Shown: positions 1 through 8,270, counted from the stretch's first letter. The stretch is DNA of 64,000 bases from Schlegelella_A sp036496385 (GCA_036496385.1 DASXLD010000006.1:1-64000); one strand, 5' to 3'. Program-made: numbers and translations. Notes: a model not told the origin generated them from the letters alone.

Positions 1-766
1 GCCAGATGCCTTGCAGCAGCGCCATCGCGGGCTCGACGCGATTGGCGAGCGCGCGCACGACGACGACGTCGTCGTGCGGCGCGGTCGCGCCACATGTCGC
101 ATCGAGCGGGTGTGCGCGCGCGAGCTCGCGCGCCGCCGCGAGCAGCGCCTCGCGGCGCGACGCGGCGAGCGCACCGCCGCCGGCGAACCACATCGTCGCC
201 AGCACGCGGCGACCGCCCCAGCCGAGCGGCGAGTCGAGCAGGCGAGCGTCCTTCGCAGCGATGGTCGCGCGCTCCAGCCAGCGGCCGGGCAGCTCGATCG
301 ACTGCGCGAAGCGGCCGGCCGCGAACGGGAGCTCCGACGCCGGCAGGCCAAGGGCGGTGACGTCCCAGCCGATCATCTCCGCGCCGACGGCGAGGTCGAA
401 GCGCATCCGGTTGCTCGCCTCGCAGCCGCTGTAGGCGATCGTCTCCAGCGGCAGCCACTCGATGCGGCTGCCTGCCGCGGCGGCGACGCCGAGCGACTGC
501 GATGCCTCGGCGCCGGCGCTGCGATAGAAGCGCGTCGCGCCCGGGGTCGTGACCAGGGCATGGGCGCCGGCCGCGAGCGAGATCGTGATCGAGAGCGCGT
601 CGCCGCCGACGATGCCGCCGGGCGGATGGACGAGCACGCTGTGGCAGATGCCGCCTTCCGGACGCAACGCGCGGAGGACGCGCAGCGGCCCGTCGTGGCG
701 GTCGCGCACGATCGTGCGGCCGTCGTGCTCGCGGTAGTCGAGGGCAAGCGAGCCGCGCCAGGCCAT
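1..766 (-). CDS. ureD: urease accessory protein UreD, 3-prime end cut by window edge
   Basis: Reading the minus strand from ATG at 766 gives an open frame of about 255 codons that runs off the left edge. It begins MAWRGSLALDYREHDGRT and contains HPPGGIVGGDALSITI and TPGATRFYRSAG, the characteristic UreD core. UreD (UreH) is a cytoplasmic chaperone that binds apo-urease and recruits UreF and UreG for nickel insertion. The family is usually about 270-290 residues, so nearly all of it is visible. The upstream gene stops 20 bases before this start. Other urease genes would lie beyond base 1, which is inference. The assignment rests on motif recognition only. Confidence 0.85.
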   Translation of the reverse strand, partial: MAWRGSLALDYREHDGRTIVRDRHDGPLRVLRALRPEGGICHSVLVHPPGGIVGGDALSITISLAAGAHALVTTPGATRFYRSAGAEASQSLGVAAAAGSRIEWLPLETIAYSGCEASNRMRFDLAVGAEMIGWDVTALGLPASELPFAAGRFAQSIELPGRWLERATIAAKDARLLDSPLGWGGRRVLATMWFAGGGALAASRREALLAAARELARAHPLDATCGATAPHDDVVVVRALANRVEPAMALLQGIW

Positions 767-786
767 CGCCGTCGTGGCAGTTGCGC

Positions 787-1596
787 TCAGGCGCCGGCGT
801 ACAGGCCGGCGAGCTCGCGCAGCAGTCGGCGGACGTCGCGAAAGCCGTCCGCGCTCGGCAGCCACTCGAGCGCCGGCGCCTCGAGGCCGGTGGCCAGACC
901 CATCGGCGCCGGCTCGATCCGGACATCGGGCCCGGCGGCCTCAGTGAATGCGCGCAGTGCACGCGCCATGTGGTAGCCGTGAGTGACGAGGACGATGTGA
1001 TCGATGCCGGCGGGTTTCAGCAACGCCATCGTCTTGGCGGCGTTCTCGCGGGTGTCGCTCGATTCGCTCTCGACCCAGCGGATCGGCCTTGCGAACTCGT
1101 CGGCGGCGATCTTCGCGGCGACGCGCGCCTCGCCAGTGGATCCTTGTTGCGCCCGGCCGACGCCACCGCTGAAGGCGAGCGGCGCACCAGTCTGGCCGGC
1201 CAGCCAGACGCCGTAGCGCAGCCGCTCGAGCGAGGCCGCCGACAGGCTGCTGACGCCGTATTCCGGAGCGAACGGCTCGACGCCGGCGCCGAGAACGACG
1301 ATCGCGAGCGGCTTTTTCGCCGCCACCTCCGCGCGCAGCTCGCGGACGCGGTCGAAGCCGAGCGCCGCGGGCGGCGGCAGGAAGGCGTGGCTCAGCAGTC
1401 GCGCCGCGCCGGTACACGCCGAGGACCACAGCAGCGCGACGCTGACGACGATCACCAGCCAGCCGAGGCCGCGCCGCGGCAGCAGGAGGCGGGCGCCGAT
1501 CAGGACCAGGAGCAGGAACGGCACCGGCGGCAGCACGAGCGCCGCAAGCACGGGCTTCCACGACTCGATGCCGAGCGAGACGAACAGGCTGTTCAC
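787..1596 (-). CDS. YdcF/SanA-like DUF218 membrane protein
   Basis: This 269-residue protein has two hydrophobic N-terminal segments (about residues 10-35 and 42-62) followed by a DUF218 domain: IVVLGAGVEP, then LAFSGGVGRAQQG, SESSDTRENA and VLVTHGYHMARAL. Those four blocks are the conserved core of the ElyC/SanA/YdcF family, implicated in envelope metabolism and barrier function, with no settled reaction. The start is a GTG at 1596 without a clear Shine-Dalgarno; the membrane segments directly after it support the choice. The gene lies immediately upstream of ureD on the same strand, but nothing suggests a urease role. Confidence 0.75.
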   Translation of the reverse strand: MNSLFVSLGIESWKPVLAALVLPPVPFLLLVLIGARLLLPRRGLGWLVIVVSVALLWSSACTGAARLLSHAFLPPPAALGFDRVRELRAEVAAKKPLAIVVLGAGVEPFAPEYGVSSLSAASLERLRYGVWLAGQTGAPLAFSGGVGRAQQGSTGEARVAAKIAADEFARPIRWVESESSDTRENAAKTMALLKPAGIDHIVLVTHGYHMARALRAFTEAAGPDVRIEPAPMGLATGLEAPALEWLPSADGFRDVRRLLRELAGLYAGA

Positions 1597-1712
1597 GGGG
1601 TGCGGAGGTGCGGCCGGATCGGCGGGCGCGATTGTGCCGGAGGGTCGGCACCGTTCGTGTGTCCGTTGGCAAGCGGCATGATCGCGGCTTCACCCGCCAC
1701 TGCGAGAACGAC

Positions 1713-2216
1713 ATGAACGATCGTGCACTTGCGCTGCGCGAGCAGCTGATCCGCAACTTCGACGAGCTGCCGAAGGAGCGCGAATCGCGGCCTCCTCTCT
1801 ACGATACGCTGTGCGGCAGGCTCGGGACGGATACGGCAGCGCGCTCGCTCGGCATCAGCATCGACATCGTCGCGCCGGGCATGCGCGGCTGCCCGTACCA
1901 CCTTCACCATGCGCAGGAAGAGGCGTTCGTCGTCCTCGAAGGTCGCGGTGCGCTGCGCGTCGCCGGCGAGATGCTCGAGCTGAAAGCCGGCGACGTCGCC
2001 TTCCTGCCGGCCGGCCCCGACTACCCGCACCAGATCGTCAATACCTCGGATGCGCCGCTCAAGTACTTGTCGATCAGCACGCAGGAGCGGCCGGAGATCG
2101 TCGAGTATCCCGATTCGGACAAGGTCCTGTCGATGAGCGGGCCGCGCGGCAAGCCGGCGTTTGCCCGCATGTCGCGTCGCGACGAGGACCTCGACTACTG
2201 GGCCGGCGAGCCCTGA
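1713..2216 (+). CDS. cupin-domain protein
   Basis: A 167-residue single-domain cupin. Motif 1 is visible as GCPYHLHHAQEEAFVVLEG (HxH and Glu metal ligands) and motif 2 as PAGPDYPHQIVN. The ATG at 1713 was preferred over the longer frame from 1608 because the upstream residues are not cupin-like. Metal binding is likely; substrate and reaction cannot be told from the sequence. It stands alone between a DUF218 gene transcribed leftwards and pdxH on the opposite strand, so context gives no clue to function. The C-terminal DEDLDYWAGEP tail is typical of small stand-alone cupins. Confidence 0.7.
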   Translation: MNDRALALREQLIRNFDELPKERESRPPLYDTLCGRLGTDTAARSLGISIDIVAPGMRGCPYHLHHAQEEAFVVLEGRGALRVAGEMLELKAGDVAFLPAGPDYPHQIVNTSDAPLKYLSISTQERPEIVEYPDSDKVLSMSGPRGKPAFARMSRRDEDLDYWAGEP

Positions 2217-2240
2217 GCCGGGGGCCCGGAACAGGCGCGG

Positions 2241-2876
2241 CTACGGCGCCAGCCGCTCGCGCAGCCACGCCGCGCCGTCGCGGCGATAGCGCAAGCGGTC
2301 GTGCAGGCGCGACTTGCGACCCTGCCAGAACTCCCACGTCTCGGCCAGCAGCCGGTAGCCGCCCCAGTGCGGCGGTCGCGGCGGCTTCAGCATGAACCGG
2401 GCGCCGTAGCCCGCGGCGTTGGCGAGCAGCGTCGCGCGCGATGCGATCACCTCGCTTTGCGGCGAGGCCCAGGCGCCGATTCGTGAATCGAGCGGTCGCG
2501 ATGCGAAATAAGCGTCCGATTCGGCCTCCGTCACCTTCTCGACCGCACCCTCGATGCGGACGACGCGCTCGAGCTCGACCCAGTGGAACTGCAGCGCTGC
2601 GAACGGATGGATCGCGAGCTCGCGGCCCTTCCTGCTCTGGTAGTTCGTGTACCAGACGATGCCGCGCGGGTCCACTGCCTTGACGAGCACGACCCGCGTC
2701 GACGGCCTGCCGCCCGGGCCGACCGTCGCGAGCGTCATCGCGTTCGGCTCGGGCAGGCGTGCCGCGATCGCCTCCTCGAGCCAGCGCTCGAACTGCTGCA
2801 TCGGGTCGGCCGCCGAGGCGGTCTCGTCGAGCTCCGCCCGCTCATAGCTCTTGCGCAGCGCCGCGATGTCGGTCAT
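2241..2876 (-). CDS. pdxH: pyridoxamine/pyridoxine 5-prime-phosphate oxidase PdxH
   Basis: A 211-residue FMN-dependent oxidase that makes pyridoxal 5-prime-phosphate, the last step of vitamin B6 synthesis and salvage. The family pattern is complete: N-terminal LRKSYERAELDE, PSTRVVLVKAVD, WYTNYQSRKGRELA (FMN phosphate site), QFHWVELERVVRIEGAVEKV, RPLDSRIGAWASPQSEVI, and the C-terminal WEFWQGRKSRLHDRLRY with RLAP. Length matches the family. The start ATG at 2876 lies 6 bases after a TATACT hexamer on the same strand and has no Shine-Dalgarno, so the transcript may be leaderless. Confidence 0.96.
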   Translation of the reverse strand: MTDIAALRKSYERAELDETASAADPMQQFERWLEEAIAARLPEPNAMTLATVGPGGRPSTRVVLVKAVDPRGIVWYTNYQSRKGRELAIHPFAALQFHWVELERVVRIEGAVEKVTEAESDAYFASRPLDSRIGAWASPQSEVIASRATLLANAAGYGARFMLKPPRPPHWGGYRLLAETWEFWQGRKSRLHDRLRYRRDGAAWLRERLAP

Positions 2877-2882
2877 CGGTCG

Positions 2883-2888
2883 AGTATA
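2883..2888 (-). promoter_or_regulatory. -10 hexamer of pdxH (leaderless geometry)
   Basis: On the minus strand TATACT ends 6 bases before the pdxH ATG, so initiation about 7 bases downstream would fall on the start codon itself. No convincing -35 is seen at 16-18 bases. This is one of seven such arrangements in the window. Confidence 0.5.
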
Positions 2889-3000
2889 GGAACGAAGCCT
2901 GCCGGTCGGCGGCGGTCTCGCCGGCGCCGTCGTCGTTGGGGGAAGGCCTTACGTAGACCTCCCACTTCCTCAATCGATGCTGCTCTTCCATCCTCTCCGC

Positions 3001-3645
3001 ATGGCAGCGCAACCCGCGGTGGTCGTTCTCGCTGCCGGTCGAAGCTCGCGCTTCGGTGCCGGCCACCACAAGCTCGCGCAGCCGCTGGGCGATTCGACCG
3101 TGCTCGCGCGGACGCTTGCGAGCGCGATCGCCAGCCAGCTGCGCACGGTCGTCGTCACGACGACGGCATTCGTCGAGGTCGCGCGCAGCAGCGTCGCCGC
3201 ACGCGACGTCGTCGTCCTGCCCGAGGTCGGCGCCGACGGTTCCCTGCTGCTCGGCATGGGCGCGTCGATCGCTGCCGGCGTCAGCGCGTGCTCCGACTCG
3301 AGCGGCTGGCTCGTGCTGCCCGGCGACATGCCGCTGGTGCAGGCGGCGACACTCGTCGCCGTCGCGCGCTCGCTCGACCACCATGCCGTCGCGTTCGCCC
3401 AGTACCGCGGCCGACGCGGTCACCCGGTCGGCTTCGCCGCCGAGCTCTATCCGGAGCTCACGGCGCTCGTCGGCGACGAAGGCGCGCGCCGCATCGTCGC
3501 TCGCTACCCGGCGTTCCCGGTCGAGGTCGACGATAGCGGCACCCTGGTCGACATCGACACCGAGGACGACCTCGAGGCCTTGCGGCGTAGCGCGGCAGCG
3601 TCGACGCCGGGCGCGAGCGGCGCCGCTTCGGCAGCGCGGCGCTAG
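3001..3645 (+). CDS. MocA-like molybdenum-cofactor nucleotidyltransferase
   Basis: A 214-residue NTP-transferase of the MobA/MocA class. The nucleotide-binding signature VVVLAAGRSSRFG follows directly after the start, then KLAQPLGDSTVLART, the metal-site Asp in WLVLPGDMPLV, GRRGHPVGF and a final DIDTEDDLEALRR. MocA transfers CMP to molybdopterin for xanthine dehydrogenase-type enzymes; MobA uses GMP. The first loop with RSSRFG resembles MocA more than MobA. An in-frame ATG at 2977 would add eight residues; I chose 3001 because the fold begins there. No molybdoenzyme gene is nearby, so the cofactor target is inference. Confidence 0.75.
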   Translation: MAAQPAVVVLAAGRSSRFGAGHHKLAQPLGDSTVLARTLASAIASQLRTVVVTTTAFVEVARSSVAARDVVVLPEVGADGSLLLGMGASIAAGVSACSDSSGWLVLPGDMPLVQAATLVAVARSLDHHAVAFAQYRGRRGHPVGFAAELYPELTALVGDEGARRIVARYPAFPVEVDDSGTLVDIDTEDDLEALRRSAAASTPGASGAASAARR

Positions 3646-3661
3646 CGATCCGAAGCGGCGT

Positions 3662-4273
3662 TCACGCCGTCAGCGCGTGACGGCGCGCGAGCGCGACGAG
3701 TCGCTCGACGTCGCGGTCATGGATGCCGCAGGTGCGCAGCGACTGCGCGGTCTCGACGAGGTACGCGAGCGTGCTGCCGTAGCGGCCGTTGGCAGTCCTG
3801 AAGATCTCGAGCAGCTCGCCCTCGGCAAGCTGGCCGGTGTGGCTCGGGCTGCGTCGACTAAGCGTGAAGGCGAGGCCGCGGACGATGCCTTGCGGGGTGC
3901 GGCACGCGAGCCACTTCGGATCGTAGACACCGGACGGCATCTCGCGCGCCCAGAGCCGGCCGAGCTCCGATTCGACCTGCGTCCGCTCGATGCGATAGGC
4001 GCGGCCACGGCATGACCCGCCGGGGACGAGGGCGAAGACCAGGCCGGGACGCTCCGGCGTGCCCCGGTTGATGCGCGAGCGCATCGCCAGGGCGCGATGC
4101 CAGCCGTGCACCGTCGCCGGCCGCTCCTCGATCGCCTCGAACTCGGGCCGCCAGATCAGCGACGCGTAGCCGAACACCCAGACATCGCCGTGGCCGTTCC
4201 AGGCGGCGAGCGCGTGATCGAGTAGTCGCGCCGGGTCGCGCGCGCCTGCATGCGGTACGAAGGGAGGAGTCAT
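3662..4273 (-). CDS. chaC: gamma-glutamylcyclotransferase, ChaC family
   Basis: A 203-residue cytosolic enzyme expected to cleave glutathione to 5-oxoproline and cysteinylglycine. The substrate-binding loop VFGYASLIWRP is near residue 31, RRSPSHTGQLAEGEL is in the middle, and the fold ends in a region with LAYLVETA. The conserved pattern YDPKWLACRTPQG is that of bacterial ChaC proteins. An in-frame TTG at 4279 exists; the ATG at 4273 is preferred. It is divergent from the OmpA-like gene, and the two start codons are about 40 bases apart. The glutathione role comes from the family. Confidence 0.85.
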   Translation of the reverse strand: MTPPFVPHAGARDPARLLDHALAAWNGHGDVWVFGYASLIWRPEFEAIEERPATVHGWHRALAMRSRINRGTPERPGLVFALVPGGSCRGRAYRIERTQVESELGRLWAREMPSGVYDPKWLACRTPQGIVRGLAFTLSRRSPSHTGQLAEGELLEIFRTANGRYGSTLAYLVETAQSLRTCGIHDRDVERLVALARRHALTA

Positions 4274-4280
4274 CGCCAAC

Positions 4281-4286
4281 TAGAAT
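4281..4286 (+). promoter_or_regulatory. -10 hexamer for the OmpA-like gene
   Basis: TAGAAT lies in the short divergent gap between chaC and the OmpA-like gene. Initiation near 4293 would leave a leader of about 20 bases containing GGAACAG just before the ATG at 4313. No strong -35 is visible. Confidence 0.4.
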
Positions 4287-4312
4287 CGGTCGCCGAAAAT
4301 TCCGGAACAGAC

Positions 4313-4837
4313 ATGGACGATCGAAGACCGCCGCCGCTGCGCAATTCTTCACGCACCGCGGCGAAGGTCGCGGTGGCAGTGCTGATCGTCATCGCCATTG
4401 CAGGATTCGTGCTCGCCGGCTTGCGGTCGCGGGCTCCGGCGCCCGAGCAGGCGGCCAGTGTCGATCCAACGCCCGAGGCCGCCGCGCCGCTGACCGCGGC
4501 GACCGCTCCAGCACGCCCGGCGGCTGCGGAGGCGGCCGATTTGCCGAACCAGATCGCGTTCGCGTCCGCTTCGGCGAGCCTTTCCGAGGATCAGGCGGCG
4601 AAGGTGCGCAAGCTCGCGACGACTGCGCAGACCCAGCGCCACAGCGTCGGCATCCTGTCGAAGGCGGAGGTCGGAAGCTCCCAGTTCGGCCTGGCGCAGC
4701 AGCGCACGCAGGTCGTGCGCCAGACCCTTGAGCAGAGTGGGGTGCCGCTCGGGCGGATGACGATCGAGATCTCGCAAGTGCCGCGCGGAAACCTCTCGGC
4801 CGCGGACGCGAACCGGGTCGAGGTGGTGATGCGCTGA
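4313..4837 (+). CDS. membrane-anchored protein with OmpA-like C-terminal domain
   Basis: A 174-residue protein. A basic N-terminus is followed by a single transmembrane helix (about residues 20-40, AVAVLIVIAIAGFVLAGL), an Ala/Pro-rich linker, then a domain of about 95 residues. That domain has the OmpA-like order: IAFASASASLSEDQAAKVRKL, a central strand, LAQQRTQVVRQTLEQSGV and a closing ANRVEVVMR. Such domains bind peptidoglycan, so a periplasmic domain on an inner-membrane anchor is likely. The usual Asp/Arg diaminopimelate ligands are not obvious, so binding is inference. GGAACAG precedes the ATG. The longer frame from 4250 is rejected because it overlaps chaC. Confidence 0.6.
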   Translation: MDDRRPPPLRNSSRTAAKVAVAVLIVIAIAGFVLAGLRSRAPAPEQAASVDPTPEAAAPLTAATAPARPAAAEAADLPNQIAFASASASLSEDQAAKVRKLATTAQTQRHSVGILSKAEVGSSQFGLAQQRTQVVRQTLEQSGVPLGRMTIEISQVPRGNLSAADANRVEVVMR

Positions 4838-4892
4838 GCCGGCGTCGGCGCCGACCGTCAGCCGGCTTCGGCCGGCGCTGGCCAGGAACACG

Positions 4893-5531
4893 ATGAAGCA
4901 GTCGCTCGATCCGCTCGCGCTGGCGGCGCCCGCTCCGGTGATTCCGGTCATCGTCCTGCAGCGCGCCGACGACGCGGTCCCGCTTGCGCGAGCGCTCGTC
5001 GCCGGCGGCATCCGCGTTCTCGAAGTGACGCTGCGCACTCCAGCAGCGCTGCCGGCGATCGAAGCGATCGCGCGCGCGGTGCCGGAGGCGATCGTCGGCG
5101 CCGGCACGGTGCGCAGCGACGCCGACGCGCGCGCGGCGCATGCCGCCGGCGCGCGCTTCGCGGTCAGCCCGGGCTGGTCGCCGCACGTCGCCGTCGCCTG
5201 CCGTGCGCTCGATCTGGCGCTGCTGCCCGGCGTCGCGAGCGCGAGCGAGGTGATGGCGGCGAGCGACGCCGGCTTTCGCTTCCTCAAGTTCTTCCCGGCG
5301 GCTGCCGCCGGCGGGACGGCGATGCTGAAGGCGTGGGCGAGCCCGTTCGCCGACGTCGCCTTTTGTCCGACCGGCGGCATCGACGTCTCTATCGCGCCCG
5401 ACTATCTCGCGCTTGCCAACGTCAAGGCGGTCGGCGGCTCGTGGCTGACGCCCGCCGATGCGATCGCCGCCGCCGACTGGCCGCGGATCGAGCGGCTGGC
5501 ACGCGACGCTGCCGCTCTCGCGCGCAGCTAG
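4893..5531 (+). CDS. eda: 2-dehydro-3-deoxy-6-phosphogluconate (KDPG) aldolase
   Basis: A 212-residue class I aldolase of the Entner-Doudoroff pathway, splitting KDPG (and possibly 4-hydroxy-2-oxoglutarate) to pyruvate plus glyceraldehyde 3-phosphate. The catalytic Glu lies in RVLEVTLRTPAAL and the Schiff-base Lys in GFRFLKFFPAAAAGG; GAGTVRSDADA and CPTGGIDVSIAPDYL complete the TIM-barrel signature. AGGAA precedes the ATG. The rest of the pathway (edd, zwf) is not adjacent, so its physiological use here is open. Confidence 0.93.
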   Translation: MKQSLDPLALAAPAPVIPVIVLQRADDAVPLARALVAGGIRVLEVTLRTPAALPAIEAIARAVPEAIVGAGTVRSDADARAAHAAGARFAVSPGWSPHVAVACRALDLALLPGVASASEVMAASDAGFRFLKFFPAAAAGGTAMLKAWASPFADVAFCPTGGIDVSIAPDYLALANVKAVGGSWLTPADAIAAADWPRIERLARDAAALARS

Positions 5532-5553
5532 CGCCGCCGCGCGCGCGACGCAG

Positions 5554-5940
5554 TCAGTCGTCGCGCTCGATCAGCTCGATCTTGTAGCCGTCGGGGTCGG
5601 CGACGAAGGCGATCGTCGTCGTCCCGCCCTTGACCGGCCCGGGCTCGCGCGTGACGGCGCCGCCGCCGGCGCGGACCTTCTCGCACGCCGCGCGGATGTC
5701 GGCCATGCCGAGCGCGATGTGGCCATAGGCGGTGCCGAGTTCGTAGTTGCTCACGCCATGGTTGTAGGTGAGCTCGATCTCGGCCTGCTCGGGGTTCGAT
5801 CCGTAGCCGACGAAGGCGAGCGAGTAGCCCTGCTCGGGGCGCTCGGTCGTGCGCAGCAGGCGCATCCCCAGGATGCGCGTGTAGAAGTCGATCGAGCGCT
5901 GCAGGTCGCCGACCCGCAGCATGGTGTGGAGAAGTCTCAT
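5554..5940 (-). CDS. gloA: lactoylglutathione lyase (glyoxalase I)
   Basis: A 128-residue metalloenzyme that isomerises the methylglyoxal-glutathione hemithioacetal to S-lactoylglutathione. It starts MRLLHTMLRVGDLQRSIDFY; the four metal ligands appear as His5, a Glu in AEIELTYNHG, His in YGHIALGM and Glu in GYKIELIE. Length equals the bacterial Ni/Co-type GloA. It lies 15 bases downstream of the hotdog thioesterase and probably shares its transcript, which would place it under the palindrome at 6525. Confidence 0.95.
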   Translation of the reverse strand: MRLLHTMLRVGDLQRSIDFYTRILGMRLLRTTERPEQGYSLAFVGYGSNPEQAEIELTYNHGVSNYELGTAYGHIALGMADIRAACEKVRAGGGAVTREPGPVKGGTTTIAFVADPDGYKIELIERDD

Positions 5941-5955
5941 GTCAGTGCCCGAGGT

Positions 5956-6501
5956 TCACTTCGCGTCGAAGATGAAGCAAGTCGTCGAGCCGTGAGCGTA
6001 CAGCTTGCCGTCGCTGCCCGTCAGACGGGCGTCGGCGGTCGCCATCCGCGCGCCGCCATGGATGATGCGGCCCTCGGCGCGAACGAACGGCACCTTGTCG
6101 GTGAGCGGGCGAACGATGTTGACCTTGAGCTCGGCCGTCGTGTAGGCCTTGCCGGCCGGCAGGGTCGACGCGACGGCGCAGCCGAGGGCCGAGTCGAGCA
6201 GCGTCGCGAACCAGCCGCCGTGGACGATCCCCATCGGGTTGTAGTGCGCGAAGCCGGGCTTGCCCTGGAAGACGACGCGGCCGTGCTCGGCCTCGGCGAG
6301 GATGAAGTCGAGCGTCTCCGAGATCGGCGGCGCCGGCCACTCGCCGGCGAGCATCGCCTGGAACATCTGCAGCCCGGACTTGCCGGCCGCCTGCTCGGGC
6401 GTCGCGATCCCGAAGCTGATTCCGCTGGCCCGCGAGGCGTCGTCGAAGGCCCGCCATTCGGCGAGGCGGTCGGTGGGTGCTGCGGATCGGGGCTCGGGCA
6501 T
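5956..6501 (-). CDS. PaaI-type hotdog-fold acyl-CoA thioesterase
   Basis: A 181-residue hotdog-fold protein. The family signature is NPMGIVHGGWFATLLDSALGCA, followed by TTAELKVNIVRPL and ARMATADARLTGSDG, which fits PaaI/YbdB-like thioesterases that hydrolyse aromatic or medium-chain acyl-CoAs. The start was set at ATG 6501, not the longer frame at 6525, because AGGAG sits 8 bases upstream of it. The gene is divergent from marR with a 14-base palindrome between them, and gloA follows at 15 bases. Repression by the MarR protein is a reasonable inference. The true substrate is unknown. Confidence 0.75.
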   Translation of the reverse strand: MPEPRSAAPTDRLAEWRAFDDASRASGISFGIATPEQAAGKSGLQMFQAMLAGEWPAPPISETLDFILAEAEHGRVVFQGKPGFAHYNPMGIVHGGWFATLLDSALGCAVASTLPAGKAYTTAELKVNIVRPLTDKVPFVRAEGRIIHGGARMATADARLTGSDGKLYAHGSTTCFIFDAK

Positions 6502-6524
6502 CGGTGACTCCTGTGCGCCAAACA

Positions 6525-6538
6525 ATTGTAGCTACAAT
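6525..6538. promoter_or_regulatory. perfect palindromic MarR operator with overlapping -10 boxes
   Basis: ATTGTAGCTACAAT is a perfect 14-base inverted repeat in the thioesterase-marR intergenic gap. Each half-site reads TACAAT in its own direction, a good -10 hexamer for both divergent genes. A bound MarR dimer would therefore block both promoters. On the plus strand TACAAT ends 6 bases before the marR ATG. Confidence 0.7.
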
Positions 6539-6544
6539 CTTTCG

Positions 6545-7000
6545 ATGCCCACCGACGAACGCCTCGTTCCGCGCGGCTGCACCAGCTTCAAGCTGCGCCA
6601 GCTGACGCGGCGCGTCGGCCAGCATTACGACCGCGTCGTCGTCGAGTGCGGCCTGAAGACGACGCAGTACTCGCTGCTGTCGCAGATCGAGCGGCTCGGA
6701 CCGGCACGGCCGAGCGATCTCGCGGCGGCGATGGCGATGGACGCGTCGACCCTGACGCGCAACCTGCAGCCGTTGATCGAGCATGGCTGGGTCAAGGTCG
6801 GCCCGGGCGCCGACGGCCGCTCGCGGCTCGTCGTCCTGACGACACGCGGCAGCGCCAAGCGCGCCGAGGCGCAGCGGGCGTGGAAGCGCGCGCAGCTCGC
6901 CCTCAATGGCCGCCTCGGCAGCGACCGCGTCGCCGCGCTGCACGCGATGCTCGACGGCTGCCTCGCCACCTTGTCCGAACCGGAGACCTCCGATGCCTGA
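6545..7000 (+). CDS. MarR-family transcriptional regulator
   Basis: A 151-residue winged-helix regulator: TSFKLRQLTRRVGQHYD, LKTTQYSLLSQIERLGPAR, PSDLAAAMAMDASTLTRNLQPL as recognition helix, and GADGRSRLVVLTTRG as the wing. The length is typical. The ATG at 6545 has no Shine-Dalgarno and sits 6 bases after the TACAAT half-site, so the message may be leaderless and autoregulated. Its stop overlaps the MFS start by 8 bases (6993-7000), indicating translational coupling with the transporter it likely controls. The ligand is unknown; the divergent thioesterase suggests an acyl or aromatic compound, which is speculation. Confidence 0.88.
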   Translation: MPTDERLVPRGCTSFKLRQLTRRVGQHYDRVVVECGLKTTQYSLLSQIERLGPARPSDLAAAMAMDASTLTRNLQPLIEHGWVKVGPGADGRSRLVVLTTRGSAKRAEAQRAWKRAQLALNGRLGSDRVAALHAMLDGCLATLSEPETSDA

Positions 7001-8261
7001 TGCCGCCAGCGCCGCCGCGCGCCCGCCGCGCGCGGTGATTCCGTTCGCGCTCGTCCTCCTTGGCGCCGGCGGAATCTTCGCGGTGACGATGGGCGCGCGA
7101 CAGTCGATGGGGCTCTTTCTCAGCGTCATCAACTCGACAACCGGCCTCGGCCTGGCGAGCATCAGCCTCGCGTTCGGCGTCGGCCAGCTGTGGTGGGGGT
7201 TGACGCAGCCGGTCGCGGGCATCGTTGCCGACCGCTATGGTGCCGGCCGCGTCCTCGTCGTCGGGCTGCTCCTGGTCTGCCTCGGCACCGCCCTGGTTCC
7301 CCTGATGTCGACGACGCTCGGCCTCATCGTCGCGATCGGCGTCCTCGCCGCCGGCGGCGCCGGCCTTGCGGGACCTTCGGTGCTGCTGGCGGCGACGGCG
7401 CGATTGACGCCGCCGGCGCGGCGCGGCATCGCGACCGGCATCGTCAACGCCGGCGGCTCGTTCGGCCAGTTCATCTTCGTGCCGATCGCGCAGGGCATCA
7501 CCGCGATCGCCGGCTGGGCGATCGCGATCCAGAGCATGGCGGCGATCGTCCTGCTCGCCTTGCCGGCGGCATGGCTGCTGCGCGGCAGCGCGGCGCAGGC
7601 CGCGGCTGCGGCGACCGCAACGGCGAGGGCAGTGCCGGCGCGCCCGGAGACGACGCGCGAAGCGATCCGCCGCGCCCTGCGCACGCCCGGATATCTGCTC
7701 CTGGCGGCCGGCTTTTTCGTCTGCGGCTTCCACGTCGCTTTCATCGCCACCCACTTGCCGGGCGTCGTCGCGGCATGCCAGCTGCCACCAGCGGTCGGCG
7801 CGTGGGCGCTCGCCATCGTCGGCCTCTTCAACATCGTCGGCAGCTTCGCGATCGGCTGGGCGGTCGGCCGCTGGCGCATGAAATCGCTGCTGGCGCTGCT
7901 CTACGCATCGCGCGGCCTCGCCGTGCTGATCTTCCTGTTCGCACCGAAGACCGAGGCGGTCGTGCTCGTCTTCGCCGCCGTGATCGGCCTGACCTACTTG
8001 TCGACGGTGCCGCCGACGGCGGGGCTGGTCGCCAAGTTCTTCGGCACGGCGCACATGGCGACGCTGTTCGGCTTCGTCATGCTCTCGCACCAGCTCGGCG
8101 GCTTCCTCGGCGCCTGGCTCGGCGGCAAGGCGTTCGAATGGACCGGCAGCTACGACTGGATGTGGTATGCCGACATCGTGCTCGCCGCCGGCGCGGCGCT
8201 GATCCATCTGCCGATTCGCGAGGCCGCGCCACTGCCGCGTGTCGCCGTCGCCGCCGCTTGA
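6993..8261 (+). CDS. major facilitator superfamily transporter
   Basis: A 422-residue inner-membrane protein with about 12 hydrophobic segments and the MFS loop 2-3 region GIVADRYGAGRVLVVG. It opens with IPFALVLLGAGGIFAVTMGARQS and keeps the central hydrophilic break (about residues 200-225, Ala-rich). The pattern resembles the oxalate/formate antiporter-like and YbfB groups of MFS. The ATG at 6993 overlaps the last 8 bases of marR, so the pair is translated together. MarR-MFS pairs commonly export toxic small molecules, but uptake is equally possible; the substrate cannot be read from the sequence. Confidence 0.85.
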   Translation: MPDAASAAARPPRAVIPFALVLLGAGGIFAVTMGARQSMGLFLSVINSTTGLGLASISLAFGVGQLWWGLTQPVAGIVADRYGAGRVLVVGLLLVCLGTALVPLMSTTLGLIVAIGVLAAGGAGLAGPSVLLAATARLTPPARRGIATGIVNAGGSFGQFIFVPIAQGITAIAGWAIAIQSMAAIVLLALPAAWLLRGSAAQAAAAATATARAVPARPETTREAIRRALRTPGYLLLAAGFFVCGFHVAFIATHLPGVVAACQLPPAVGAWALAIVGLFNIVGSFAIGWAVGRWRMKSLLALLYASRGLAVLIFLFAPKTEAVVLVFAAVIGLTYLSTVPPTAGLVAKFFGTAHMATLFGFVMLSHQLGGFLGAWLGGKAFEWTGSYDWMWYADIVLAAGAALIHLPIREAAPLPRVAVAAA

Positions 8262-8270
8262 TGACAGCGC

